Shown piece by piece: positions 21,370 through 32,553 of a stretch of 64,000 nucleotides of DNA. Origin of the DNA: Bubalus kerabau (taxonomy: Eukaryota > Chordata > Mammalia > Artiodactyla > Bovidae). Location of the stretch: positions 8,804,001 through 8,868,000 of the forward strand of contig NC_073642.1 of assembly GCF_029407905.1 (NCBI RefSeq). Direction: 5' to 3'. Made by a program: the position numbers and the translations under genes. How positions within the stretch are numbered: position 1 is the stretch's first letter; each line of letters begins with the position of its first letter. Under the pieces are notes generated by a model that did no database searches, was not told the DNA's origin, and worked only from the letters and a program-made list of their open reading frames with translations.

Positions 21370-21938
21370 ACTGTCAGAGTTGCTTCAGGTCTTTGCTCAC
21401 AACCCTCCAACCCCCACCTTTAGCAGGAGTTAACATAAATTCTTATGTTAAAAGATCCAGAAATAAACAAGGAAAATACAAAAAAAAAAAAAAAAAAACC
21501 ACAACAAACAACTGGATGGAACCAGCTAAGACCAAGAGGGCCACAAACTTGATCACCAACAGACCCTGGGGCTCATTATATGTTGATTTTTATAAATTAG
21601 CATATTAAATGACCCTGTAGCTAAATGACCAGGCATTAAGGAACAAAAAGGATTAAAAGAGGGGTGGCACTCCACTCCCTGGAAAAAACCCCTGACCCTT
21701 CCCAGGTAGACTAAAGCATATGCCTCCCCATCACCAGCCTCACTCCTCCTGCCTTTGTCTTTATTTTTAAAATTAAATCCCTCTCACCAGGTGGGTGATA
21801 AGTTGGTCTGTGAACTTAGCTCCCACTTCTCTATACTTTTACTGCTGAACAAAGCTTGAACCCAAGTGGGAAAAAGGAACCTCTCCAACTCAGGCAGAGA
21901 GGGTCCAAGCAAGGTCCAGACAACTTAATTCAGTAACA
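21370..21938 (+). mobile_element. ERV-A 5' LTR
   Basis: About 570 bp aligns by eye with 29463-29988 over its whole length. Shared anchors are CACCTTTAGCAGGAGTTAAC, TCATTATA, CACTCCCTGG/TACTCCCTGG, GCATATGCCTC, TCCCTCTCACCAGGTGGG and TAATTCAGTAAC. A TATA-like AGGATTAAAAG lies near the centre. The poly(A) hexamer of the partner is mutated here (AACAAA). An A19 run (about 21480-21498) is an addition. The two LTRs differ at many positions, so the insertion is old. The exact 5' border and target duplication are unclear. Confidence 0.85.
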
Positions 21939-22189
21939 AATTTTGGAGTTCATCTTGGGGCACTCTCTGTCCATTAATTCAGGGTTACTCACTGACCCAG
22001 GGCCAACAAAGCCAGCTAAGTAACTGAACCATGTGCCCCAATTTTTGACCTCTGGGCCAGTGAGGGATACTGGAGATAGAAATTAAGCTGGAGACAGAAA
22101 AGCAGCCAAAGATCAGGTGGAGCACCACCCACCACCGCCACCACCAGCGTATTTACAGCAAATGATGCTTGCAGCAATTTGGGGAAGAC

Positions 22190-22978
22190 CTGGCCTACCT
22201 CAGATATACAGATGACACCACCCTCAAGGCAGAAAGCAAAGAGGAACTAAACAGCCTCTTGATGAAGTTAAATGAGGAGAGTGAAAAAGCTGGCTTAAAA
22301 CTCAACATTCAGAAAATGAAGATCATGGCATCCGGTCCCATCACTTCATGGCAAATAGATGGGGAAAGAATGGAAACAGTGACAGACTGTATTTTGTGGG
22401 GTTCCAAAACCACTGCAGATGGTGACTGCAGCTACAAAGTTAAAAGACACTTGCTCCTTGGAAGAAAAGCTATGACCAACCTACATAGCACATTAAAAAG
22501 CAGAGACGTTACTTTGCCGACAAAGGTCCACCTAGTCAAAGCTATGGTTTTTCTACTAGTCATGTATGGATGTGAGAGTTGGACTATAAAGAAAGCTGAG
22601 CGCCGAAGAATTGATGCTTTTGAACTGTGGTGTTGGAGAAGACTCTTGAGAGTCCCTTGGACAGCAAGGAGATCCAACTAGTTCATCCTACAGGAAATTA
22701 ATCCTGAATATTCATTGGAAGGACTGATGCTGAAGCTGAAGCTCCAATGCTTTGGCTACCTGCTGCAAAGAACTGACTCATTGGAAAAGACCCTGATGCT
22801 GGGAAAGATTGAAGGCAGGAGGAGAAGGGGATGACAGAGGATGAGATGGTTGAATGGCATCACCGACTCAATGGACATGAGTTTAAGTGAGCTCTGGGAG
22901 TTAGTGATAAGACAGGGAAGCCTGGCGTGCTGCAGTCCATGGGGTCGCAAAGACTCGGACACCACTGAGCGACTGACT
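22190..22978 (+). repeat. BovB LINE 3' fragment, sense
   Basis: The translation shows the BovB reverse-transcriptase end: LRYTDDTTLKAES, KIMASGPITSW, MYGCESWTIKKAE and LLRVPWTARRSN. The 3' end GGGTCGCAAAGACTCGGACA and ACTGAGCGACTGACTG follow. It is 5'-truncated within RT, and stops after TARRSN break the frame. Confidence 0.93.
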
Positions 22979-23199
22979 GGCCCAACTTCAGCCAATAAAG
23001 CTGGGGTTGGTTGTAGAGCCATCTGGTTGAAGCCAGACCTCTTTCTAGAGGACTGGACTGGGCGGTTGGTTATCTAAATTGAGCTAATCCTCTGGTAAGG
23101 AGAGAGGGTGATGAGATAGTTGGTTACCTGGTTGGACTAGATCCTGGCAAGAAGATCCAACTGGACGGGATCTTTATCTGAGCAATTTATATGATTTAG

Positions 23200-23393
23200 A
23201 GCAGAGGCCCCAACGTCTGGGATCTAATGCCTGAAGATCTGAGGTGGAGCTGATATAGTACTAATATAAAGTACACAATAAATGTGCTTGAATCATTCTG
23301 CAATGACTCCCCCTATCCCAGTCAGTGAAAAAACTGCCTTCCACAGAACTGGTCCCTGGTGCCCAAAAGGTTGGGAACCGCTGACTTAGAGAA
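23200..23393 (+). repeat. Old interspersed repeat remnant, family not named
   Basis: GGGATCTAATGCCTGAAGAT, CTGAGGTGGAGCTG and GGTTGGGAACCGCTGAC belong to a known high-copy mammalian repeat whose end reads 'ggtccctggtgccaaaaaggttgggga'. I cannot name it with confidence. It sits inside ERV-A and may have inserted after it. Confidence 0.5.
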
Positions 23394-23702
23394 CTGTTTT
23401 CCCATTCCCGCTTCACCCTGTCTCTGGGAACTGCTTGCTGAAAGCAGTCACCTACATCAGGTATTTCCTACAGCTCACAGTGGGTCTGGCAACACTGAGT
23501 CACTGACTTCAGAGGGGCTTTCTAACTAAGACCCTCTTGGACAGTGTCTCCCCTTCCAGCCCCTGCAAAGACTGGTTCAGGTTGCAGTTAGAGCTCCCAA
23601 ACCACTTGGGGTGGGCCAATCCTGTGGGATCTGCATGGTCACCAACCCTAGGAAGAGGCCACTGGGAAGCTGAAGAGAGACTAGAAGTAAGGACTCCTAG
23701 AT

Positions 23703-24010
23703 ATGGGCAACCCAGCCTCCATCCCAGTGAACACGGCTCAGGTACATTCTCCGTAACTGTAAACTCTTTGAGGAACACCCACTAATAAGGAGACAGCTTA
23801 TTTTCTTTGTTAACACTGCATAGCTCCAATGTAAACTGGTGGATGGAGAAAGCTGGCCAACTAATGACTCTCTAATTTATTTTTCAATTGGATCGCTATT
23901 GCTAGTGTTTAAAAAGAAAATGGGATGAGATCCCCTATGTTGGATTTTTCATGGCTCTTAGCCAAAAAAGGGACTGTGGAAAAAATGTGAGGCCAGTTTA
24001 AATCTCTATT
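23703..24010 (+). pseudogene. ERV-A gag remnant (matrix N-terminus)
   Basis: A start ATG followed by Gly-Asn (MGNPASIPVN) has the N-myristoylation form of a retroviral matrix protein and lies at the expected distance from the LTR. The frame stops within 20 codons. Downstream text can be read in shifted frames (WWMEKAGQLMTL) in the manner of a gammaretroviral matrix domain. Capsid and nucleocapsid are not recognisable before the next pol piece at about 24570, so most of gag is lost or replaced. Assignment rests on position and short motifs. Confidence 0.55.
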
Positions 24011-24094
24011 TCCTGGGAAAGACTGAGGGCAGGAGGAGAAGAGGGCAGCAGAGGATGAAATGGTTAGACAGTATCGCTGATTCAATGGACGTGA

Positions 24095-24302
24095 AAGTGA
24101 AAAGTGTTAGTCGCTCAGTCATGTCCGACTCTTTGTGATCTCATGGACTGCAGTCTGCCAAGCTCCTCTGTTCATGAAATTCTCCAGGCAAGAATACTGG
24201 AGTGGGTAGCCATGCCCTTCTCCAGGGCATCTGCCCGATCCAGGGATCAAATCTGGGTCTCCCGCATTGCAGGCAGATTCTTTAGTGTCTGAGCCACAAG
24301 GG
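24095..24302 (-). repeat. Bov-tA SINE, antisense, nested in BovB
   Basis: It contains GTCGCTCAGTCATGTCCGAC, the Bov-A body, and a tRNA-head complement ending TGTCTGAGCCACAAGGGCAG. It lies inside the BovB fragment at 24013-24560. Confidence 0.92.
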
Positions 24303-24304
24303 CA

Positions 24305-24431
24305 GATCCTTTAAAGGAGGAAATGGCAACCCACTGCAGTATTCCTGCCTGGAGAATTCCATGGACAGAGGAGACTGGTGGGCTACAGTCCATGGGGTTG
24401 CAAAGAATCAGACATGACTGAAGCGACTTAG
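24305..24431 (+). repeat. Bov-A SINE monomer, sense, nested in BovB
   Basis: GGAAATGGCAACCCACTGCA through CATGACTGAAGCGACTTAG is a headless Bov-A monomer. It abuts the antisense SINE at 24095-24302 and forms an inverted SINE pair. Confidence 0.88.
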
Positions 24432-24807
24432 TACATCTCAATGGACATGAGTCTGAGCAAACTCAGGGAGATAGTGAAGGACAGGAAAGCCTGGTGTGCT
24501 GCAGTCCATGGGGTCGCAAAGAGTCAGACAGGACTCAGCAACTGAACGACAACAAGCTTCGACAAAAACCAAATAAAAAGAATACTCATGAAGCAAAGAA
24601 GCCCTAGCATGCCTGAAGCCTGTAATAGAAAGTCTTTTCAAACAACGGCTTCTTAGACCCTGCCAGTGCCCTTGCAACAGTCCTATTCTGCCAGTAAAAA
24701 ACTCAAGAGATGACAGCTGGTTCATGACCTCCAAGCTATAAATACAGACAGGAAAGAAATTCACCCGTTGAGGCCATACGCTCTACCCTAAACCCCAGGA
24801 GCATTTG

Positions 24808-25032
24808 GCATTCCAGGTGGTGCGAGTGGTAAAGAATCTGCCTCCAATGCAGGAGATGTTAAGAGAAGTGGGTTCAATCCCTGGGTCAGGAGGATCCCCT
24901 CAGGAAGATCCCCTGAAGGGGGTCATGGCAACCCACTCCAGTATTCTTGCCCGGAGAATCCCTTGAAGGCGGGAACCTGGCGGGCTACAGTCCATAGGAT
25001 CCCCAAGAGTCTGGCACAACTACAGCGACTTA
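24808..25032 (+). repeat. Bov-tA SINE, sense, in ERV-A RT
   Basis: The tRNA-like head TTCCAGGTGGTGCGAGTGG is followed by a Bov-A body that ends AGTCTGGCACAACTACAGCG. An internal duplication of GGATCCCCTCAGGAAGATCC is visible near 24890. It is inserted in the RT remnant. Confidence 0.92.
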
Positions 25033-25042
25033 CCATGCACTT

Positions 25043-25228
25043 GAATGAAAGTGAAGTCACTCAACTGTGTCCGACTCTTTGTGACCCCCATGGACTGTAG
25101 CCTTCCAGGGTCCTCTGTCCATGGGATTTTGCCATTTCCTTCTCCAAGGGATCTTTCCAACCCAGGGATCGAACCCGGGTCTCCGGCATTGTAGACAGAC
25201 GCTTTACTGTCTGAGCCACCAGGGAAGT
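25043..25228 (-). repeat. Bov-tA SINE, antisense, with 10-bp target duplication
   Basis: The antisense Bov-A body and tRNA head end CTGAGCCACCAGGGAAG. CCATGCACTT flanks it (25033-25042 and 25229-25238). With the neighbouring sense SINE it forms a second inverted SINE pair. Confidence 0.94.
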
Positions 25229-26896
25229 CCATGCACTTTGCTAGGTTTAAAAGACACCTTCCTTTGTGTGCCCTTAGCCAGGTAAACTCAGTACATTTTT
25301 GCATTTGAATGGCAGGATCTAAACTACAGAAGAAAACACCTCTTGTGCTGGGTGGTTCTGCTGCAGGGATTTTAAAACTCCCTCACCCTTTTAAGAAAGG
25401 TTTTAGCTGAGGATCTCAGTGACTTTGAATTAGAACAGGGGACTATCCTTCAATATGTGGATGAAATTCTAATCGCCAGCCCCATCAAAGAGCTTTCTGA
25501 CCATAACAAAGTTACTGCCTTAAATCATCTGGCAGAGAGAGGATATAAAGTTTCAAAGGAAAAAAGCCCAAATCTCCCTCCAGAGGGTAGAATGCTTAGG
25601 ATTTAATAACAGAAAAGGGGCACAAGGCACTATCTAAGAAGAGGAAAGAATGGATTTGCCAGATGGCACCCCTAATACGAGAGAACAGCTCCAGGGTTTC
25701 CTGGGGGTGCCTGGCTCTGCCATGTGTGGATCCCCAATGCTGGCTTAATTGCTAAGCCCTCATATGAACAATTAAAAGGGAAGGACCTTGACTCTTTTGA
25801 GCAGACCCTCAACTGTGACTGAGCATTCCTGGAACTGAAAAAACATCTCGGGAGAGCCCCCAGGTTAGCTTTACCCAACCTGAGCCACTCCTTCCATCCA
25901 TATGTACCTGAAGGAAGAGACACTTCCCTGGAGGTGCCTACACAAAAACCCGGACCTCTGACTCCAGTTGAGGCCTATTTTTCTAAACAACTGGACCAAA
26001 GTGAACCAGGAGGGAAGGGGGCAGGGCACAAACTTTAAAAGAATGGCATAGCCTGAGGACACAACATAAACTGATCTCAGGGAATAAACAGATTAAAAGA
26101 GGGGGGTGGGCTGGGGATTAGGAGGCTGCTGGAAGCTGTACTTCTGAAAAGAGCGTATAGCCTGTATTCACTGGAGAGGCCATCAAAGGGAGACGCAGAA
26201 ATAACAAGAGGAAACCGCAGAGCATATATGGCAGCTAAACAAGCTGTAGAGGGTGGGGACAGACTTCAAACGCCCCTGCTATCGCTGCCCCCAGATCCTA
26301 GCTCTTACCTCCTATATACCCCCCAGAAGAAAGAGAAGGCTTTGTGATGGGCCTGTTTTAAAAGCCCAGAATACCTGGAAAGGATGGTTAACAATCATGG
26401 GCAGCTGCTCTTCAGGCTACTGCACTTCAAGCCATTCTGAACGGGCACTTCAGGCCATAAGCAGGAGACCCTGTATCAATGGCTTATCACATCCATCACT
26501 ACTCCCAATTTCTGAAGTCTCCTTAAACAGATAAGGTTGAACCGAGCCCTATCTGTCTCCAGAATAACCTCAACACTCACCCCTCCAAAGTCAAGGGAGG
26601 GACCCCCACCTCGTACAGAGGCACATATCCAGGTCAAAGCTTGCAAATGGATTTCACAGTAATGCCCTGGGTACAAGGAAATTTTCAGATATTTGCTGGT
26701 TTTGACTGACACCTTTGGCTAGATTCCTGCCCCAAACCAAGACTACTTCAGAGATTTCTAAGGCCCTGCTCAAGGAAATAATCCCTCAGTTTGGGCTCCC
26801 TAAATCCATTCAATGTGACAGTGGTCCCACCTTTGTTTCTCAAATTACTAAGGAAATCTCTGGAGCACTGGGAATTAAATGGAGGCTGCACCCCTC

Positions 26897-27098
26897 TTGG
26901 GCTTCCAGGTGGTACTAGTGGTGAAGAATCCATCTGCCAGTATAGGAGACAGCAGAGGCGCAGGTTCGATCCCTGGGTCGGGAAGTCTCGTGCAGACGGA
27001 AATGGCAACCCACTCCAGTATCCTTGCTTGGAAAATGCCATGGACAGAGGAGCCTGAAGGGCTACAATCCATGGGGTGGCAAAGAGTCAGGCACGAGA
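26897..27098 (+). repeat. Bov-tA SINE, sense, in ERV-A integrase
   Basis: The head GGGCTTCCAGGTGGTACTAG and Bov-A body end GGCAAAGAGTCAGGCACGAG. It interrupts the integrase reading just after the second core Asp region. Confidence 0.93.
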
Positions 27099-27690
27099 CC
27101 ACAATCCTCAGGAAAAGTAAAAAGAATAAATCAAATTCTCAAAAGAAATTAAGCCAAACTATGTCAAGAGATTTATCAAACTTGGATCTCTCTTCTCCCC
27201 ACAGCACTTCTCAGAATGCAATTAGCCCCTAAAGGAAAGCTCGGGTTAAGTCTGTATGAGATCAGGTACAGGAGGCCCATTCTTGAAGGACCTGCCTACA
27301 AAGTCAACCTTAGGGACATGGATGACTGAAATATGCCTTACAGACGGGAAAAAAAAAAAAAAAAACCAAAGCTTTACAAGCCTTCCCCTTCTGACATGGT
27401 TTTACATCCTTTGTTCCCTGGAACTGGGTTTATTTGAACACCTGGAAGGCTGGAAATCCACAAGACCAGTTAGCCCCCAAGTGGGCAGGACCTTATCTTG
27501 TAATCTTGACCAATTCAGTGCCTGACAATTGCAGAGCGTAACTCTGTGGGCCACCATACCAGAGTAAAGACAACACCTATGCCTCTGGAAGTTACTGAGC
27601 CACTTGCTCAATTGCAGCTGTGTGAACCTGTCACTGAGCTTACATTCCTTTTTAAAGGGACTAAGCCTACTAATAAGTAAGTAATGTGAT
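27099..27690 (+). pseudogene. ERV-A integrase C-terminal remnant
   Basis: Beyond the SINE the text can be read in shifting frames in the manner of a gammaretroviral integrase tail: an arginine/asparagine-rich helix, then LGLSLYEIRYRRPI and GPAYKVNLRDMD. A GPYL-type strand after WAGPYLVILT closes the domain near 27510. An A17 run (about 27350-27366) and stops break it. Assignment is by order and short motifs. Confidence 0.65.
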
Positions 27691-29290
27691 GGGCAGGCTT
27701 AGCAGGTGGCCTTCTCATTGCTACTGTATTACTTAGCTTCCACTGTTCTGCCAAACCTCCTCCTACTGGTAAGCATTTCCTCTGTCCATGCTGGATATAG
27801 GGAACATTAACATTGGAGGCAGGATGAGTGGCCATTATTGTCTATTCCTTCTTATCTTCTCTGCTCTATCTCTTAGAACCATCCATGAAGAATAGGGATT
27901 CAGTAGTGAATTTCTTGAGAATTACAGCCTGCTGACAAAAGCTATCCCAGTGCTGAATCTGTCACCTCCACTCTCCAAGTGACATCTATAGATTAGCTGA
28001 ACACAACTCAGTGAGGGACAGCATAGAAAACCTCTTCCTCCCGAAGTTTATATCCCATCCCTAAAGCAGCTTCCCTGCTTGGATTCCCTCTATCAGACAC
28101 AAAGCACGCACCCCACAGGACCACCACTATGATCAGGCTGCTGCCACCGCCCCTATTAAACACCCCTATAAAAAGGAGGGACTTATAGTAACACCCTAGG
28201 GTTACTCTGGACTCAGGCCACGACTTCTTCCATTACCCCACAATTTAAGTGCCTTGGGTTGACTCCTATGGAAATCTCACCCACTGTGCCCCCTGCACCG
28301 ACCTGATGAACACCCACACGGACCAGATGGGAGATGTACTTACTGCAGATGGAAAATGCCAGTTGTCTGACAGTTAGTATACGGCCCTCCTAAGGCCTGG
28401 GGAAAAGCCACTGGTCAAGAATCCCTCAGTGACCGCCACTAGGCAGGTGGGCCTCTCTCCTCACTCTGCAAGGGCACCCTCTGGGGCTAGCCACTTTTGA
28501 ATGTGATTCAACTCCCCAGAACATATGCTCCCTATGGGTACCCGTTCCTTTGTGGCCTGAGAATAAACCAAGTGCCCCATCAGAACAACTCTAACTCCTC
28601 CTTCCCTTCTCTGGGGTGGGCTCTAGTCCATCCTTGTTTAGATAAGCCCAATCCTGGGGACATTGCATGCTAGGGCAGCTAAGTTCTCAGAACCTAGGTA
28701 TAACCATTCATAAGATCATCCAGCCCTGAGATAAAAGGACTCATTCTGGCAGCAGTAAGGACTTCTCTCAGACTAGTGGCCCCCTGGGGAAGGTTTGCAC
28801 AGCATGAAATCTCTCTACAAAATCTCACCCAGGCCTTTAAGGACTTGTCTAAAAACACAGGGTATGCCTTACAGGAACTCCATACTTCTCTGGACTCTCT
28901 AACAAATGTTTTTCTGAACAACAGACTAGCCTTGACTGTCTCCTTGCTGAGCAAGGGGAAGCCTGCACAGTTACTAATAAAACCTGCTATACATATGTCA
29001 ATAACTCGGTTGGTTGAGATAAACCTAAAAAAGATATGAGTAATCTTAATGGTTATACAGATAGAACACACAAGGTCTAGATCCAAGCTCCATCTGGAAC
29101 ATAGTCAAGCAGGGTCTTCCCAGGCTAACGTGCCTTTTTTCCATTTCTTGGCTCCACTAATTGCCATTATCTTCCTGCTTATCTCTGGGCCTTGTCTTGT
29201 CAACTTCCTTAGTAAATGTGACTTTGATGACTTTGACGTCATCAAGCTTCAGATGATACTAATACAAGCGTACAAACAATTCTGACTGCA
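27690..29290 (+). pseudogene. ERV-A env remnant
   Basis: The text here follows integrase and precedes the 3' LTR, where env is expected. The best-kept part is the transmembrane subunit. Frames at 28776-29039 and 29049-29285 give a helical ectodomain (SLQNLTQAFKDLSKNTGYAL, VFLNNRLALTVSLL). A membrane anchor FHFLAPLIAIIFLLISGPCL (about 29135-29200) and a short cytoplasmic tail follow. The surface subunit is full of stops. The two frames are separated by stops, so no complete Env can be made. Confidence 0.75.
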
Positions 29291-29462
29291 GCTTGCTGAA
29301 AATTAGACTTAATTTAGGCTAGTCAGGAACAGTTCTGCTCCCCTAATCCAAGGAAAAACGGCACTCATGTTCAGCAGGAAGCAGCTTCAGAAGTCAGACC
29401 TTCACCCTTCAGTGGCCCTCAAGAATGAGAAGCAGTAAGTAGGAAGAGGTGGGGGTGGTGTT

Positions 29463-29988
29463 ATTGCCAGAAGTGCTCCAGATTTTTGCTCAAAACTTGC
29501 CAGGCCCCACCTTTAGCAGGAGTTAACATAAATATTTAAGTTAAAGGATCCAAGGATAAGAAAGAAAGCCACAAACAAAAAAGATGGTACCAGTTGGGAC
29601 CAAGATGGCCAGGAACCTGACCTCCAACAAACCCTGAGTCTCATTATACATTAATTTTACTAAATTAGCCTACTATTCTTAACATGACACACCTACTGGT
29701 GGCCAGGACCAGCCATTAAGGACCATAAAAAGGATAAAAGCAGAGTGGCATCCTACTCCCTGGAAAAAGTCTTCCTAGGTAGACTAATGCATATGCCTCT
29801 CCATCATTAGCCTCACTCCTCCTCCCTTTGTCTCATCTTTAATATTAAATCCCTTTCATCAGGTGGGCAAGAAGTTGGTCTATGAACTTAGCTCTTGCTT
29901 CTCAATTCCTTGGCCACTGAATAAAGCAAGAACCTTCCAAGGCTATGCTAGGGCCTGAATAAGACTCATATGATTTAATTCAGTAACG
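29463..29988 (+). mobile_element. ERV-A 3' LTR
   Basis: About 525 bp pairs with the 5' LTR at 21370-21938. A purine-rich stretch with the GGAAGAGGTGGGGGTGG core (29439-29455) precedes it, which fits a polypurine tract. It has a TATA-like GGATAAAAGC near 29733 and AATAAA at 29930-29935. It ends TAATTCAGTAACG, where the usual CA end is CG. Confidence 0.85.
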
Positions 29989-30152
29989 ATTTCTTCATTC
30001 ATTCTTTTGAAGGAGAATTAACTACCTCCTAGGGGGTCAGAATCTGGAGAAACGAAGGAAAATTAATCTTCATCTGAGGCTAAACTAGAATGGTTAATTC
30101 ACAACTTTGCGGCAATAAATAACTCAGCAATCCCATTACTGGGTATATACCC

Positions 30153-31987
30153 TTCAGTTCAGTTCAGTTCAGTCTCTCAGTCATGTCTGACTCTTTGTGA
30201 CCCCAAGAATCGCAGCACGCCAGGCCTCCCTGTCCATCACCAACTCCCGGAGTCCACTCAGACTCACGTCCATTGAGTCAGTGATGCCATCCAGCCATCT
30301 CATCCTCCGTCGTCCCCTTCTCCTCCTGCCCCCAATCCCTCCCAGCATCAGAGTCTTTTCCAATGAGTTGACTCTTCGCATGAGGTGGCCAAAGTACTGG
30401 AGTTTCAGCTTTAGCATCATTCCTTCCAAAGAAATCCCAGGGCTGATCTCCTTCAGAATGGACTGGTTGGATCTCCTTGCAGTCCAAGGGACTCTCAAGA
30501 GTCTTCTCCAACACCACCATTCCAAAGCATCAATTCTTCGGCGCTCAGCCTTCTTCACAGTCCAACTCTCACATCCATACATGACCACAGGAAAAACCAT
30601 AGCCTTGACTAGACGGACCTTTATTGGCAAAGTAATGTCTCTGCTTTTGAATATGCTATCTAGGTTGGACATAACTTTCCTTCCAAGGAGTAAGCGTCTT
30701 TTATTTTCATGGCTGCAGTCACCATCTGCAGGGATTTTGGAACTCAGAAAAATAAAGTCTGCCACTGTTTCCACTGTTTCCCCATCTATTTCCCATGAAG
30801 TAATGGGACCAGATGCCATGATCTTAGTTTTATGAATGTTGAGCTTTAAGCCAACTTTTTCACTTTCCTCTTTCACTTTCATCAAGAGGCTTTTTAGTTC
30901 CTCTTCACTTTCTGCCATAAGGGTGGTATCATCTGCTTATCTGAGGTTATTGATATTTCTCCCAGCAATCTTGATTCCAGCTTGTGTTTCTTCCAGCCCA
31001 GCGTTTCTCATGATGTACTCTGCATAGAAGTTAAATAAGCAGGGTGACAATATACAGCCTTGACGTACTCCTTTTCTTATTTGGAACCAGTCTGTTGTTC
31101 CATGTCCAGTTCTAACTGTTGCTTCCTGACCTGCATACAGATTTCTCAAGAGGCAGGTCAGGTGGTCTGGTATTCCCATCTCTTTCAGAATTTTCCACAG
31201 TTTATTGTAATCTACAGAGTCAAAGGCTTTGGCATAGTCAATAAAGCAGAAATAGATGTTTTTCTGGAACTCTCTTGTTTTTTCCATGATCCAGCTGATG
31301 TTGGCAATTTGATCTCTGGTTCCTCTGCCTTTTCCAAAACCAGGTTGAACATTAGGAAGTTCACGGTTCATGTATTGCTGAAGCCTGGCTTAGAGAATTT
31401 TGAGCATTACTTTACTAGCGTGTGAGATAAGTGCAATTGTGCAGTAGTTTGAGCATTCTTTGGCATTGCCTTTCTTTGGGATTGGAATGAAAACTGACCT
31501 TTTCCAGTCCTGTGGCCACTGCTGAGTTTTCCAAATTTGCTGGCATACTGAGTGCAGCACTTTCACAGCATCATCTTTCAGGATTTGAAAGAGCTCAACT
31601 GGAATTCCATCGCCTCCACTAGCTTTGTTTGTAGTGATGCTTTCTAAGGCCCACTTGACTTCACATTCCAGGATGTCTGGCTCTAGATGAGTGATCACAC
31701 CATCGTGATTGTCTGGGTCATGAAGATCTTTTTTGTACAGTTCTTCTGTGTATTCTTGCCACCTCTTCTTAATATCTTCTGCTTCTGTTAGGTCCATACC
31801 ATTTCTGTCCTTTATTGAGCCCATCTTTGCATGAAATGTTCCCTTGGTATCTCTGATTTTCTTGAAGAGATCTCTAGTCTTTCCCATTCTGTTGTTTTCC
31901 TCTATTTCTTTGCATTGATTGCTGAGGAAGGCTTTCTTATCTCTTCTTGCTATTCTTTGGAACTCGGCATTCAGATGCTTAGAAAAC
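30153..31987 (-). repeat. BovB LINE, antisense, 1.8 kb, nested in L1
   Basis: The 3' end shows TTCAGTTCAGTTCAGTTCAG on the + strand. The - strand encodes RT blocks in order: KKIRDTKGTFHAKMGSIKDR, then FIDYAKAFDSVDYNKLWKIL, then CESWTVKKAERRRIDALEWW, then WRAAILGVTKSQT. Frames are open over up to 245 codons but broken by shifts between them (near 30940 and 31390), and the endonuclease half is missing. This is a comparatively young-looking but dead copy. Confidence 0.95.
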
Positions 31988-32521
31988 CACAATTCAAAAA
32001 GACACATGAACCCCAATGTTCACTGCGGCCTATACACAACAGCTAGGACATGGGAGCAATCTACATGTCCACTGACAGGTGAATAGATAAAGAAGTTGTG
32101 GTACACATATACAATGGACTATTACTCAGCCATAAAAAGGAATGAACTTGAGTCAGTTGTATTAAAGTGGATGAACCTTGAGCCTGTCACACAGAATGAA
32201 GTGGGAAAGAGAAAAACAAACATACTATATTAAAGCATATGTAAGAATCTAGAAAAATCATGCTGATAAACCTGTTCACAGGGAAGGAATGGAGATACAG
32301 ACGTAGAGAACAGACTTGTGAACACAGTGGGGTAAGGAGAGGGCAGGATGAACTGGGATAGTATTGACATATATATACCACCATGTGTAAAACAGAGCCA
32401 GTGGGAAGATGCTCTATAACACAGGGAGGCCAGCCTGGTGCTCTGTGAGACCTAGTGGGGTGTGAGGGTGGTGGGGGTGGGGGGGGGGGTAGGGGGCAGT
32501 GCAGGGAGGCTCAAGAGGGAG

Positions 32522-32524
<3 letters not shown>

Positions 32525-32553
<29 letters not shown>
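32525..32553. repeat. (TA)n microsatellite
   Basis: About 14 TA units directly after the G-rich L1 3' UTR segment. Confidence 0.9.

Larger units (their letters stand above)
21940..23702 (+). mobile_element. ERV-A leader, with decayed primer-binding site and BovB insertion
   Basis: The sequence after the LTR, TTTTGGAGTTCATCTTGGGG (about 21942-21961), has the place and layout of a primer-binding site. It is too decayed to assign; it fits a tRNA-Pro-type site best if several transitions are allowed. The leader is interrupted by a BovB 3' piece (22190-22978) and an older repeat (about 23200-23393) and reaches the candidate gag start at 23703. Confidence 0.55.
24013..24560 (+). repeat. BovB 3'-end fragment split by two SINEs
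   Basis: BovB text (CTGGGAAAGACTGAGGGCAG to TTCAATGGACGTGA) runs to about 24094 and resumes at 24438 (TCAATGGACATGAGTCTGAG), ending GGACTCAGCAACTGAACG. The repeated TCAATGGAC(G/A)TGA on both sides is the target duplication of the inserted SINE block. Confidence 0.9.
24565..26890 (+). pseudogene. ERV-A pol remnant: RT, RNase H region, integrase start
   Basis: The reverse-transcriptase N-terminus (VIESLFKQRLLRPCQCPCNS) is readable near 24615-24685. Two SINEs follow, and RT resumes at about 25240 with FAFEWQD and the palm motif. The palm motif reads Y-V-D-E at 25454-25465, so the second catalytic Asp is Glu. The text between about 25900 and 26500 is too decayed to divide with confidence. Near 26640 the integrase core starts with QMDFTVM, followed by LPKSIQCDSGPTFVSQ (second core Asp). 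Several stops and frameshifts are present. Class I (gammaretrovirus-like) affinity follows from motif order and residues. It cannot be functional. Confidence 0.8.

Noticed and set aside
22190..22260. Y-T-D-D motif considered as ERV-A reverse transcriptase
   Set aside because: The surrounding text is BovB RT (LRYTDDTTLKAES), so it is a LINE insert in the ERV leader and not part of pol.
21301..30000. Exact target-site duplication for ERV-A
   Set aside because: ATTT occurs beside both possible borders, but the LTR starts are too diverged to fix and four bases are weak evidence, so no duplication is claimed.
30181..30918. 245-codon antisense frame and similar long frames at 42335, 46307 and 59484
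   Set aside because: These are fragments of BovB RT or frames opposite it. Every copy has frameshifts or truncation, so they are repeats and not host genes.
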